Below, one piece after another: positions 38,804 to 52,306 of a stretch of DNA of 64,000 bases. Both the position numbers and the translations under genes were made by a program. The notes under the pieces were generated by a model. The model had not been told where the DNA came from. It saw only the letters and a list, made by a program, of their open reading frames with translations, and ran no database searches. Each line of letters begins with the position of its first letter. Position 1 is the stretch's first letter. The stretch covers positions 123,330,088-123,394,087 of the forward strand of contig JALGPY010000002.1 of NCBI GenBank assembly GCA_023055425.1. The letters run 5' to 3'. The stretch is from Linanthus parryae. Lineage: Eukaryota; Streptophyta; Magnoliopsida; Ericales; Polemoniaceae.

Positions 38804-41800
38804 GACACCGCAACGCTAAAAACTTGAGATTAACCTTTGACTTTAGAGCTGGTCGATGACTTTATATGACCAAAAGTTGTGGTTTCAGCTAGTGGACACT
38901 GCAACATTAAAAGTTTGAGATTAACCTTTGACTTTAGAGTTGGTATATGACTTTATTTGACCAAAAGTAGTGGTTTGAGCTAGTGGACACCGCAACGTTA
39001 CAAAAATTGAGATTAACCTTTGACCATAGAGTTGGTCGATGACTATATTTGACCAAAAGTTGTGGGTTGAGCTAGTGGACACCGCAATGTTACAAAAATT
39101 GAGATTAACCTTTGACTTCAGAGTTGGTCGATGACTTTATTTGACCAAAAGTAGTTGTTTGAGCTAGTGGACACCGCAACATTAAAAATTTGAGATTAAC
39201 CTTTGACTTTAGAGTTGGTATATGACTTTATTTGACCAAAAGTAGTGGTTTGAGCTAGTGGACACAGCAACGTTACAAAAATTGAGATTAACCTTTGACT
39301 ATAGAGTTGGTCTATGACTATATTTGACCAAAAGTAGTGGGTTGAGCTAGTGGACACCGCAATGTTACAAAAATTGAGATTAACCTTTGACTTCAGAGTT
39401 GGTCGATGACTTTATTTGACCAAAAGTAGTTGTTTGAGCTAGTGGACACCGCAATGTTAAAAGTTTGAGATTAACCTTTGACTTTAGAGTTGGTGGATGA
39501 CTTTATTTGACCAAAATCAGTGGTTTGAGCTAGTGGACACCACAACGCTAAAAAACTGAGATTAACCTTTGACTTTGGAGTTGGTCGATGACCTTATTTT
39601 AACCAAAAGTAGTGGTTTGAGCTAGTGGACACCGCAATGTTACAAAAATTGAGATTACCCTTTGACTTCAGAGTTGGTCGATGACTTTATTTAACCAAAA
39701 GTAGTGGTTTGAGCTAGTGGACACCGCAACGTTACAAAAATTGAGATTTACCTTTGACTATAGAGTTGGTCGATGACTTTATTTGACCAAAGAGTTGTTT
39801 GAGCTAGTGGACCACGCAACAGTAAAAATTTGAGATTAACCTTTTATTTTTAGAGTTAATCGATGACTTTATTTTACTAAAACTAGTGGTTTAAGCTAAT
39901 GGACACCGCAACGTTAAAAATTTGAGATTAAAATTTTACTTTTAGAGTTAATCGATAACTTTTTTTGACCAAAAGTAGTGGTTTAAGCTAGTGGACACCG
40001 CAGCGTTAAAAATTTGAGATTAACCTTTGACTTTAGAGTTGCACGATGGCTTTAATTGACCAAAAGTAGTGGTTTGAGCTAGTGGACACCGAAATGTTAA
40101 AAATTTGAGATTAACCTTTGACTTTAGATTTGGTGGATGACATTATTTGACCAAAATCGGTGGTTTGATCTAGTGGACACCACAACACTAAAAAATTGAG
40201 ATTAACCTTTGACTTTAGAGTTGGTCGATGACTTTATTTGACCAAAAGTAGTGGTTTGAACTAGTGGACAACGCAATGTTACAAAAATTGAGATTAATCT
40301 TTGACTTCAGAGTTGGTCGATGACTTTATTTGACCAAAAGAAGTTGTTTGAGCAAGTGGACACCGCAACATTAAAAATTTGAGATTATCCTTTTAATTTT
40401 AGAGTTAATCGATGACTTCATTTTACCAAAAGTAGTGGTTTAAGCTAGTGGACACCGCAACGTTAAAAATTTGAGATTAACCTTTTATTTTTAGAGTTAA
40501 GCGGTAACTTTATTTGACCAAAGGTAGTGGTTTAAGCTAGTGGACACCTTAACGTTTAAAATTTGTGATTAACCTTTGACTTTAGAGTTAGTCGATGACT
40601 TTATTTGACCAAAAGTAGTGGTTTGACCTAGTGGACACCGCAACGTTAAAAGTTTGAGATTAACCTTTGACTTTAGAATTGGTCGATGACTTTATTTGAC
40701 CAAAATCAGTGGTTTGAGCTAGTGGACACCGCAACGCTTAAAACCTGAGATTAACCTTTGACTTTAGAGTTGGTCGATGACTTTATATGACCAAAAGTTG
40801 TGGTTTGAGCTAGTGGACACCGCAACATTAAAAATTTGAGATTAACCTTTGACTTTAGAGTTGGTAAATGACTTTATTTGACCAAAAGTAGTGGTTTGAG
40901 CTAGTGGACACCGCAACGTTACAAAAATTGAGATTAACCTTTGACTATAGAGTTGGTCGATGACTTTATTTGACCAAAAGTAGTTGTTTGAGCTAGTGGA
41001 CATCGCAACAGTAAAAAATTGAGATTAACCTTTTATTTTTAGAGTTAATCGATGACTTTATTTTACCAAAACTAGTGGATTAAGCTAGTGGACACCGCAA
41101 CGTTAAAAATTTGAGATTAAACATTTATTTTTAGAGTTAATCGATAACTTTTTTTGACCAAAAGTAGTGGTTTAAGCTAGTGGACACCGCATCGTTAAAA
41201 ATTTGAGATTAACCTTTGACTTTAGTGTTGCTCGATGGCTTTAATTGACTAAATGTAGTGGTTTGAGCTAGTGGACACCGAAATATTAAAAATTTGAGAT
41301 TAACCTTTGACTTTAGAATTGGTGGATGACTTTATTTGACCAAAATCAGTGGTTTGAGCTAGTGGACACCGCAACGCTAAAAATTTGAGATTAACCTTTG
41401 ACTTTAGAGTTGGTCGATGACTTTATTTGACCAAAAGTAGTGGTTTGAGCTAGTGGACACCGCAACAGTAAATATTTGAGATTAACCTTTTATTTTTAGA
41501 GTTAATCGATGACTTCATTTTACCAAAAGTAGTGGTCTACACTAGTTGACACCGGAACGTTAAAAATTTGAGATTAACCTTTTATTTTTAGAGTTAAGCG
41601 GTAACGTTATTTGACCAAAAGTAGTGGTTTAAGTTAGTGGACACCTCAACGTTTAAAATTTGAGATTAACCTTTGACTTTAGAGTTGGTCGTTGACTTTA
41701 TTTCACCAAAAGTAGTGGGTTGACCTAGTGGACACCGCAACGTTAAAAATTTGAGATTAACCTTTGACTTTAGAATTGGTTGATGACTTTATTTGACCAA

Positions 41801-42549
41801 AATCAGTGGTTTGAGCTAGTGGACACCGCAACGCTAAAAAATTTAGATTAACCGTTGACTTTGAGTTGGTCGACGACTTTATGTGACCAAAAGTTGTGGT
41901 TTGAGCTAGTGGACACAGCAACATTAAAAATTTGAGATTAACCTTTGACTTTAGAGTTGGTCGATGACTTTATTTGACCAAAAGTAGTGGTTTGAGCTAG
42001 TGGACACCGCAACGCTAAAAAATTTAGATTAACCGTTGACTTTGAGTTGGTCGACGACTTTATGTGACCAAAAGTTGTGGTTTGAGCTAGTGGACACAGC
42101 AACATTAAAAATTTGAGATTAACCTTTGACTTTAGAGTTGGTCGATGACTTTATTTGACCAAAAGTAGTGGTTTGAGCTAGTGGACACCGCAACGTTACA
42201 AAAATTGAGATTAACCTTTGACTATAGAGTTGGTCGATGACTTTATGTGACCAAAAGTAGTGGTTTGAGCCAGTGGACACCGCAACAGTAAAAATTTGAG
42301 ATTAAACTTTTATTTTAAGAGTTAATCGATAACTTTTTTTGACCAAAAGTAGTGGTTTAAGCTAGTGGACACCGCAGCGTTAAAAATTTGAGATTAACCT
42401 TTGACTTTAGTGTTGCTCGATGGCTTTAATTGACCAAAAGTAGTGGTTTGAGCTAGTGGACACCGCAATGTTAAAATTTTGAGATTAACCTTTGACTTTA
42501 GAATTGGTGGATGACTTTATTTGACCAAAATCAGTGGTTTGAGCTAGTG
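38804..42549 (+). repeat. Satellite HOR-3, copy 3 with two extra monomers
   Basis: It follows copy 2 closely to 41788. There one monomer switches type (aaaatcagtgg with cgctaaaaaatttag instead of gggttgagctag with gttacaaaa), and a two-monomer block is duplicated (cgctaaaaaatttag at about 41833 and 42014, 181 bp apart). Similarity then resumes at an offset of 3,746 bp (tattttaagag near 42311 and 38565) and ends near 42550. The switched monomer matches the state in the diverged relatives near 28300 and 48040, so copies 1 and 2 carry the derived form. Confidence 0.87.
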
Positions 42550-45500
42550 GACACCGCAACGCTAAAAATTTGAGATTAACCTTTGACTTTAGAGTTGGTC
42601 GATGACTTTATTTGACCAAAAGTAGTGGTTTGAGCAAGTGGACACCGCAACAGTAAAAATTTGAGATTATCCTTTTAATTTTAGAGTTAATCGATGACTT
42701 CATTTTACCAAAAGTAGTGGTTTAAGCTAGTGGACCCCGCAACGTTAAAAATTTGAGATTAACCTTTTATTTTTAGAGTTAAGCGGTAACTTTATTTGAC
42801 CAAAAGTAGTGGTTTAAGCTAGTGGACACCTCAACATTTCAAATTTGAGATTAACCTTTGACTTTAGTGTTGCTCGATGGCTTTAATTGACTAAAAGTAG
42901 TGGTTTGAGCTAGTGGACACCGAAATGTTAAAAATTTGAGATTAACCTTTGACTTTAGAATTGGTGGGATGACTTTATTTGACCAAAATCAGTGGTTTGA
43001 GCTAGTGGACACCGCAACGCTAAAAATTTGAGATTAACCTTTGACTTTAGAGTTGGTCGATGACTTTATTTGACCAAAAGTAGTGGTTTGAGCTAGTGGA
43101 CACCGCAACAGTAAATATTTGAGATTAACCTTTTATTTTTAGAGTTAATCGATAACTTCATTTTATCAAAAGTAGTGGTCTAAACTAGTTGACACCGCAA
43201 CGTTAAAAATTTGAGATTAACCTTTTATTTTTAGAGTTAAGCGGTAACGTTATTTGACCAAAAGTAGTGGTTTAAGCTAGTGGACACCTCAACGTTTAAA
43301 ATTTAAGATTAACCTTTGACTTTAGAGTTGGTCGTTGATTTTATTTCACCAAAAGTAGTGGTTTGACCTAGTGGACACTGCAACGTTAAAAATTTGAGAT
43401 TAACCTTTGACTTTAGAATTGGTTAATGACTTTATTTGACCAAAACCAGTGGTTTGAGCTAGTGGACACCGCAACGCTAAAAACTTTAGATTAACCGTTG
43501 ACTTTGAGTTGGTCGACGACTTTATGTGACCAAAAGTTGTGGTTTGAGCTAGTGGACACAGCAACATTAAAAATTTGAGATTAACCTTTGACTTTAGAGT
43601 TGGTCGATGACTTTATTTGACCAAAAGTAGTGGTTTGAGCTAGTGGACACCACAACGTTACAAAAATTGAGATTAACCTTTGACTATAGAGTTGGTCGAT
43701 GACTTTATGTGACCAAAAGTAGTGGTTTGAGCCAGTGGACACCGCAACAGTAAAAATTTGAGATTAACCTTTGACTTTAGAGTTGGTATATGACTTTATT
43801 TGACCAAAAATAGTGGTTTGAGCTAGTGGACACCACAACGTTACAAAAATTGAGATTAACCTTTGACTATAGAGTTGGTCGATGACTTTATTTGACCAAA
43901 AGTAGTTGTTTGAGCTAGTGGACACTGCAACAGTAAAAATTTGAGATTAAACTATATTTTTAGAGTTAATCGATGACTTCATTTTACCAAAACTAGTGGT
44001 TTAAGCTAGTGGACACCACAACGTTAAAAATTTGAGATTAACCTTTTATTTTTAGAGTTAATCAGTAACTTTATTTGACCAAAAGTAGTGGTTTAAGCTA
44101 GTGGACACTTCAACGTTTAAAATTTGAGATTAACCTTTGACTTTAGAGTTGGTCGATGACTTTATTTGACCAAAAGTAGTGGTTTGTCCTAGTGGACACC
44201 GCAACGTTAAAAATTTGAGATTAACCTTTGACTTTAGAATTAGTTGATGACTTTATTTGACCAAAATCAGTGGTTTGAGCTAGTGGACACCGCAACGCTA
44301 AAAATCGAGATTAACCTTTGACTTTAGAGTTGGTCGATGACTTTATTTGACCAAAAGTAGTGGTTTGAGCTAGTGGACACCGCAACAGTAAATATTTGAG
44401 ATTAACCTTTTATTTTTAGAGTTAATCGATGACTTCATTTTACCAAAAGTAGTGGTCTAAACTAGTTGACACCGCAACGTTAAAAATTTGAGATTAACTT
44501 TTATTTTTAGAGTTAAGCGGTAACGTTATTTGACCAAAAGTAGTGGTTTAAGCTAGTGGACACCTCAACGTTTAAAATTTGAGATAAACCTTTGACTTTT
44601 TAGAGTTGGTCGTTGACTTTATTTCACCAAAAGTAATGGTTTGACCTAGTGGACACCGCAACGTTAAAAATTTGAGATTAACCTTTGACTTTAGAATTGG
44701 TTGATGACTTTATTTGACCAAAATCAGTGGTTTGAGCTAGCGGACACCGCAACGCTAAAAACTTTAGATTAACCGTTGACTTTGAGTTGGTCGACGACTT
44801 TATGTGACCAAAAGTTGTGGTTTGAGCTAGTGGACACAGCAACATTAAAAATTTGAGATTAACCTTTGACTTTAGAGTTGGTCGATGACTTCATTTGACC
44901 AAAAGTAGTGGTTTGAGCTAGTGGACACCGCAACGTTACAAAAATTGAGATTAACCTTTGACTGTAGAGTTGGTCGATGACTTTATGTGACCAAAAAAAG
45001 TGGTTTGAGCCAGTGGACACCGCAACAGTAAAAATTTGAGATTAAACTTTTATTTTTAGAGTTAATCGATAACTTTTTTTGACCAAAAGTAGTGGTTTAA
45101 GCTAGTGGACACCGCAACGTTACAAAAATTGAGATTAACCTTTGACTATAGAGTTGGTCGATGACTTTATTTGACCAAAAGTAGTGGTTTGAGCTAGTGG
45201 ACACCGCAATGTTACAAAAGTTGAGATTAACCTTTGACTATAGAGTTGGTCGATGACTATATTTGACCAAAAGTAGTGGGTTGAGCTAGTGGACACCGCA
45301 ATGTTACAAAAATTGAGATTAACCTTTGACTTCAGAGTTGGTCGATGACTTTATTTGACCAAAAGTAGTTGTTTGAGCTAGTGGACACCGCAACATTAAA
45401 AATTTGAGATTAACCTTTGACTTTAGAGTTGGTATATGACTTTATTTGACTAAAAGTAGTGGTTTGAGCTAGTGAACACCGCAACGTTGAAAAAATTGAG

Positions 45501-48236
45501 ATTAACCTTTGACTATAGAGTTGGTCGATGACTATATTTGACCAAAAGTAGTGGGTTGAGCTAGTGGACACCGCAATGTTACAAAAATTGAGATTAACCT
45601 TTGACTTCAGAGTTGGTCGATGACTTTATTTGACCAAAAGTAGTTGTTTGAGCTAGTGGACACCGCAATGTTAAAAGTTTGAGATTAACCTTTGACTTTA
45701 GAAATGGTGGATGATTTTATTTGACCAAAATCAGTGGTTTGAGCTAGTGGACACCGCAACGCTAAAAAGCTGAGATTAACCTTTGACTTTAGAGTTGGTC
45801 GATGACTTTATTTAACCAAAAGTAGTGGTTTGAGCTAGTGGACACCGCAATGTTACAAAAATTGAGATTAACCTTTGACTTCAGAGTTGGTCGATGACTT
45901 TATTTGACCAAAAGTAGTGGTTTGAGCTAGTGGACACCGCAACGTTACAAAAATTGAGATTTACCTTTGACTATAGAGTTGGTCGATGACTTTATTTGAC
46001 CAAAAGAGTTGTTTGAGCTATTGGACCACGCAACAGTAAAAATTTGAGATTAACCTTTTATTTTTAGAGTTAATCGATGACTTTATTTTACTAAAACTAT
46101 TGGTTTAAGCTAATGGACACCGCAACGTTAAAAATATTGAGATTAAAATTTTATTTTTAGAGTTAATCGATAACTTTTTTTGACCAAAAGTAGTGGTTTA
46201 AGCTAGTGGACATCGCAGCGTTAAAAATTTGAGATTAACCTTTGACTTTAGAGTTGCACGATGGCTTTAATTGACCAAAAGTAGTGGTTTGAGCTAGTGG
46301 ACACCGAAATGTTAAAAATTTGAGATTAACCTTTGACTTTAGAATTGGTGGATGACATTATTTGACCAAAATCAGTGGTTTGAGCTAGTGGACACCACAA
46401 CGCTAAAAAATTGAGATTAACCTTTGACTTTAGAGTTAATCGATGACTTTATTTGACTAAAAGTAGTGGTTTGAACTAGTGGACCACGCAATGTTACAAA
46501 AATTGAGATTAATCTTTGACTTCAGAGTTGGTCGATGACTTTATTTGACCAAAAGAAGATGTTTGAGCTAGTGGACACCGCAACAGTAAAAATTTGAGAT
46601 TATCCTTTTAATTTTAGAGTTAATCGATGACTTCATTTTACCAAAAGTAGTGGTTTAAGCTAGTGGACACCGCAACGTTAAAAATTTGAGATTAACCTTT
46701 TATTTTTAGAGTTAAGCGGTAACTTTATTTGACCAAAAGTAGTGGTTTAAGCTAGTGGACACCTCAACGTTTAAAATTTGTGATTAACCTTTGACTTTAG
46801 AGTTGGTCGATGACTTTATTTGACCAAAAGTAGTGGTTTGACCTAGTGGACACCGCAACGTTAAAAGTTTGAGATTAACCTTTGACTTTAGAATTGGTCG
46901 ATGACTTTATTTGACCAAAATCAATGGTTTGAGCTAGTGGACACCGCAACGCTTAAAACCTGAGTTTAACCTTTGACTTAGAGTTGGTCGATGACTTAAT
47001 ATGACCAAAAGTTGTGGTTTGAGCTAGTGGACACCGCAACATTAAAAATTTGAGATTAACCTTTGACTTTAGAGTTGGTAAATGACTTTATTTGACCAAA
47101 AGTAGTGGTTTGAGCTAGTGGACACCGCAACGTTACAAAAATTGAGATTAACCTTTGACTATAGAGTTGGTCGATGACTTTATTTGACCAAAAGTATTTG
47201 TTTGAGCTAGGGGACACCGCAACAGTAAAAAATTGAGATTAACCTTTTATTTTTAGAGTAAATCGATGACTTTATTTTACCAAAACTAGTGGTTTAAGCT
47301 AGTGGATACCGCAACGTTAAAAATTTGAGATTAAACATTTATTTTTAGAGTTAATCGATACTTTTTTTGACCAAAAGTAGTGGTTTAAGCTAGTGGACAC
47401 CGCAGCGTTAAAAATTTGAGATTAACCTTTGACTTTAGTGTTGCTCGATGGCTTTAATTGACTAAAAGTAGTGGTTTGAGCTAGTGGACACCGAAATATT
47501 AAAAATTTGAGATTAACCTTTGATTTTAGAATTGGTGGATGACTTTATTTGACCAAAATCAGTGGTTTGAGCTAGTGGACACCGCAACGCTAAAAATTTG
47601 AGATTAACCTTTGACTTTAGAGTTGGTCGATGACTTTATTTGACCAAAAGTAGTGGTTTGAGCTAGTGGACACCGCAACAGTAAATATTTGAGATTAACC
47701 TTTTATTTTTAGAGTTAATCGATGACTTCATTTTACCAAAAGAAGTGGTCTAAACTAGTTGACACCGCAACGTTAAAAATTTGAGATTAACCTTTTATTT
47801 TTAGAGTTAAGCGATAACGTTATTTGACCAAAAGTAGTGGTTTAAGCTAGTGGACACCTCAATGTTTAAAATTTGAGATTAACCTTTGACTTTAGAGTTG
47901 GTCGTTGACTTTATTTCACCAAAAGTAGTGGGTTGACCTAGTGGACACCGCAACGTTAAAAATTTGAGATTAACCTTTGACTTTAGAATTGGTTGATGAC
48001 TTTATTTGACCAAAATCAGTGGTTTGAGCTAGTGGACACCGCAACGCTAAAAAATTTACATTAAACGTTGACTTTGAGTTGGTCGACGACTTTATGTGAC
48101 CAAAAGTTGTGGTTTCAGCTAGTGGACACAACAACATTAAAAATTTGAGATTAACCTTTGACTTTAGAGTTGGTCGATGACTTTATTTGTCCAAAAGTAG
48201 TGGTTTGAGCTAGTGGACACCGCAACGTTACAAAAA
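42550..48236 (+). repeat. Heterogeneous satellite between HOR-3 and the 48-kb duplication
   Basis: Mixed monomers in the same orientation. About 42.3-42.85 kb resembles 30.96-31.5 kb; about 42.85-44.4 kb resembles 27.7-29.1 kb (offset 15.17 then 15.36 kb; shared attaaactatatttttag at 28591 and 43946); about 44.4-45.1 kb resembles 30.3-31.0 kb (shared gagataaacctttgac at 30506 and 44581). The stretch is thus a mosaic of sequence also present left of HOR-3. No gene is seen. Confidence 0.85.
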
Positions 48237-48583
48237 TTGAGATTAACCTTTGACTATAGAGTTGTTCGATGACTTTATGTGACCAAAAGTAGTGGTTTGA
48301 GCCAGTGGACACCGCAACAGTAAAAATTTGAGATTAAACTTTTATTTTTAGAGTTAATCGATAACTTTTTTTGACCAAAAGTAGTGGTTTAAGCTAGTCG
48401 ACACCGCAGCGTTAAAAATTTGAGATTAACCTTTGACTTTAGAGTTGCTCGATGGCTTTAATTGACCAAAAGTAGTGGTTTGAGCTAGTGGACACCGCAA
48501 TGTTAAAAATTTGAGATTAACCTTTGACTTTAGAATTGGTGGATGACTTTATTTGACCAAAATCAGTGGTTTGAGCTAGTGGA
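45190..48583 (+). repeat. Diverged downstream relative of HOR-3
   Basis: Collinear with HOR-3 copy 1 at an offset of 13,346 bp, equal to 6,214 bp beyond copy 3's register. Checked at gggttgagctag (45279 and 31933), ggaccacgcaac (cacg at 46027 and 32681) and the tctaaactagttgac site (about 47749, against tctacac at 34404). It has many private changes. Confidence 0.78.
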
Positions 48584-48966
48584 CACCGCAACGCTAAAAA
48601 TTTGAGATTAACCTTTGACTATAGAGTTGGTCGATGACTTTATGTGACCAAAAGTAGTGGTTTGAGCCAGTGGACACCGCAACAGTAAAAATTTGAGATT
48701 AAACTTTTATTTTTAGAGTTAATCGATAACTTTTTTTGACCAAAAGTAGTGGTTTAAGCTAGTCGACACCGCAGCGTTAAAAATTTGAGATTAACCTTTG
48801 ACTTTAGAGTTGCTCGATGACTTTAATTGACCAAAAGTAGTGGTTTGAGCTAGTGGACACCGCAATGTTAAAAATTTGAGATTAACCTTTGACTTTAGAA
48901 TTGGTGGATGACTTTATTTGACCAAAATCAGTGGTTTGAGCTAGTGGACACCGCAACGCTAAAAAT
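48237..48966 (+). repeat. Tandem duplication of a 4-monomer block (365 bp)
   Basis: Two adjacent copies, 48237-48601 and 48602-48966. Both run from the gactatagag monomer through gagccagtgg, gataacttttttt and gctagtcgacaccgcagcg to cgctaaaaattt. The rare gctagtcgacacc (near 48393 and 48758) confirms the offset. The same series appears once only near 51.62-51.98 kb. Confidence 0.87.
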
Positions 48967-51900
48967 TTGAGATTAACCTTTGACTTTAGAGTTGGTCGAT
49001 GACTTTATTTGACCAAAAGTAGTGGTTTGAGGAGATGGACACCGCAACAGTAAAAAATTGAGATTATCCTTTTAATTTTAGAGTTAATCGATGACTTCAT
49101 TTTACCAAAAGTAGTGGTTTAAGCTAGTGGACCCCGCAACGTTGAAAATTTGAGATTAACCTTTTATTTTTAGAGTTAAGCGGTAATTTTATTTGACCAA
49201 AAGTAGTGGTTTAAGCTAGTGGACACCGCAGCGTTAAAAATTTGAGATTAACCTTTGACTTTAGAGTTGCTCGATGGCTTTAATTGACCAAAAGTAGTGG
49301 TTTGAGCTAGTGGACACCGAAATGTTAAAAATTTGAGATTAACCTTTGACTTTAGAATTGGTGGATGACTTTATTTGACCAAAATAAGTGGTTTGAGCTA
49401 GTGGACACCGCAACGCTAAAAATTTGAGATTAACCTTTGACTTTAGAGTTGATCGATGACTTTATATGACCAAAAGTTGTGGTTTGAGCTAGTGGACACC
49501 GCAACATTAAAAATTTGAGATTATCCTTTGACTTTAGAGTTGGTATATGACTTTATTTGACCAAAAGTAGTGGTTTGAGCTAGTGGACACTGCAACGTTA
49601 CAAAAATTGAGATTAACCTTTGACTATAGAGTTGGTCGATGACTTTATTTGACCAAAAGTAGTTGTTTGAGCTAGTGGAGACCGCAACAGTAAAAATTTG
49701 AGATTAACCTTTTATTTTTAGAGTTAATCGATGACTTCATTTTACCAAAACTAGTTGTTTAAGTTAGTGGACACCGCAACGTTAAAAATTTGAGATTTAA
49801 CTTTTATTTTTAGAGTTAATCGGTAACTTTATTTGACCAAAAGTAGTGGTTTAAGCTAGTGGACACCGCAGCGTTAAAATTTTGAGATTAACCTTTGACT
49901 TTAGAGTTGCTCGATGGCTTTAATTGACCAAAACTAGTGGTTTGAGCTAGTGGACACCGCAATGTTAAAAATTTGAGATTATCCTTTGACTTTAGAACTG
50001 ATGGATGACTTTATTTGACCAAAATTAGTGGTTTGAGCTAGTGGACACCGCAACGCTAAAAATTTTAGATTAACCTTTGACTTTATAGTTGGTCGATGAC
50101 TTTATTTGACAAAAAGTAGTGATTTGAGCAAGTGGACACCGCAACAGTAAAAATTTGAGATTATCCTTTTAATTTTAGAGTTAATCGATGACTTCATTTT
50201 ACCAAAAGTAGTGGTTTAAGCTAGTGTACACCGCAACGTTAAAAATTTGAGATTAACCTTTGACTTTAGAGTTGGTCGATGACTTTATTTGACCAAAAGT
50301 AGTTGTTTGACCTAGTGGACACCGCAACGTTAAAATTTGAGATTAACCTTTGACTTTAGAATTGGTCGATGACTTTATTTGACCAAAATCAGTGGTTTGA
50401 GCTAGTGGACACCGCAACGCTAAAACCTTGAGATTAACCTTTGACTTTAGAGTTGGTCGATGACTTTATATGACCAAAAGTTGTGGTTTGAACTAGTGGA
50501 CACTGCAACATTAAAAATTTGAGATTAACCTTTTACTTTAGAGTTAGTATATGACTTTATTTGACAAAAAGTAGTGGTTTGAGCTAGTGGACACCGCAAC
50601 GTTACAAAAATTGAGATTAACCTCTGACTATAGAGTTGGTCGATGACTTTATTTGACCAAAAGTAGTGGTTTGAGCTAGTGGACACCGCAATGTTACAAA
50701 AATTGAGATTAACCTTTGACTTCAGAGTTGGTCGATGACTTTATTTGACAAAAAGTAGTTGTTTGAGCTAGTGGACACCGCAATGTTAAAAGTTTGAGAT
50801 TAACCTTTGACTTTAGAATTGGTGGATGACATTATTTGACCAAAATCAGTGGTTTGAGCGTGGACACCGCAACGCTAAAAATCTGAGATTAACCTTTGAC
50901 TTTAGAGTTGGTCGATGACTTTATGTGACCAAAAGTAGTGGTTTGAGCTAGTGGACACCGCAATGTTACAAAAATTGAGATTAACCTTTGACTTTAGAGT
51001 TGGTCGATGACTTTATATGACCAAAAGTTGTGGTTTGAGCTAGTGGACACTGCAGCATTAAAAATTTGAGATTAACCTTTGACTTTAGAGTTGGTATATG
51101 ACTTTATTTGACAAAAAGTAGTGGTTTGAGCTAGTGGACACCGCAACGTTACAAAAATTGAGATTAACCTTTGACTATAGAGTTGGTCGATGACTTTATT
51201 TGAACAAAAGTAGTGGTTTGAGCTAGTGGACACCGCAATGTTACAAAAGTTGAGATTAACCTTTGACTTCAGAGTTGGTCGATGACTTTATTTGACAAAA
51301 AGTAGTTGTTTGAGCTAGTGGACACCGCAATGTTAGAAGTTTGAGATTAACCTTTGACTTTAGAATTGGTGGATGACTTTATTTGACCAAAATCAGTGGT
51401 TTGAGCTAGTGGACACCGCAACGCTAAAAAATTTAGATTAACCGTTGACTTTGAGTTGGTCGACGACTTTATGTGACCAAAAGTTGTGGTTTGAGCTAGT
51501 GGACACAACAACATTAAAAATTTGAGATTAACCTTTGACTTTAGAGTTGGTCGATGACTTTATTTGACCAAAAGTAGTGGTTTGAGCTAGTGGACACCGC
51601 AACGTTACAAAAATTGAGATTAACCTTTGACTATAGAGTTGGTCGATGACTTTATGTGACCAAAAGTAGTGGTTTGAGCCAGTGGACACCGCAACAGTAA
51701 AAATTTGAGATTAAACTTTTATTTTTAGAGTTAATCGATAACTTTTTTTGACCAAAAGTAGTGGTTTAAGCTAGTCGACACCGCAGCGTTAAAAATTTGA
51801 GATTAACCTTTGACTTTAGAGTTGCTCGATGGCTTTAATTGACCAAAAGTAGTGGTTTGAGCTAGTGGACACCGCAATGTTAAAAATTTGAGATTAACCT

Positions 51901-52306
51901 TTGACTTTAGAATTGGTGGATGACTTTATTTGACCAAAATCAGTGGTTTGAGCTAGTGGACACCGCAACGCTAAAAATTTGAGATTAACCTTTGACTTTA
52001 GAGTTGGTCGATGACTTTATTTGACCAAAAGTAGTGGTTTGAGCAGATGGACACCGCAACAGTAAAAAATTGAGATTATCCTTTTAATTTTAGAGTTAAT
52101 CGATGACTTCATTTTACCAAAAGTAGTGGTTTAAGCTAGTGGACCCCGCACCGTTGAAAATTTGAGATTAACCTTTTATTTTTAGAGTTAAGCGGTAACT
52201 TTATTTGACCAAAAGTAGTGGTTTAACCGCAACGCTAAAAATTTGAGATTAACCTTTGACTTTAGAGTTGGTCGATGACTTTATTTGACCAAAAGTAGTG
52301 GTTTGA
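48967..52306 (+). repeat. HOR-4 mosaic, left part
   Basis: Satellite blocks shared with the units to the right. About 50.09-51.41 kb recurs at an offset of 4,371 bp (gagcaagtgg at 50128 and 54499; gtttgagcgtggac at 50858 and 55229) and again 2,546 bp further on. About 51.42-52.2 kb repeats 48.0-49.2 kb (offset 3,377, dropping to 3,012 after the 365-bp duplication). The deletion junction gtttaaccgcaacgc at about 52223 recurs at 55865. Confidence 0.82.
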
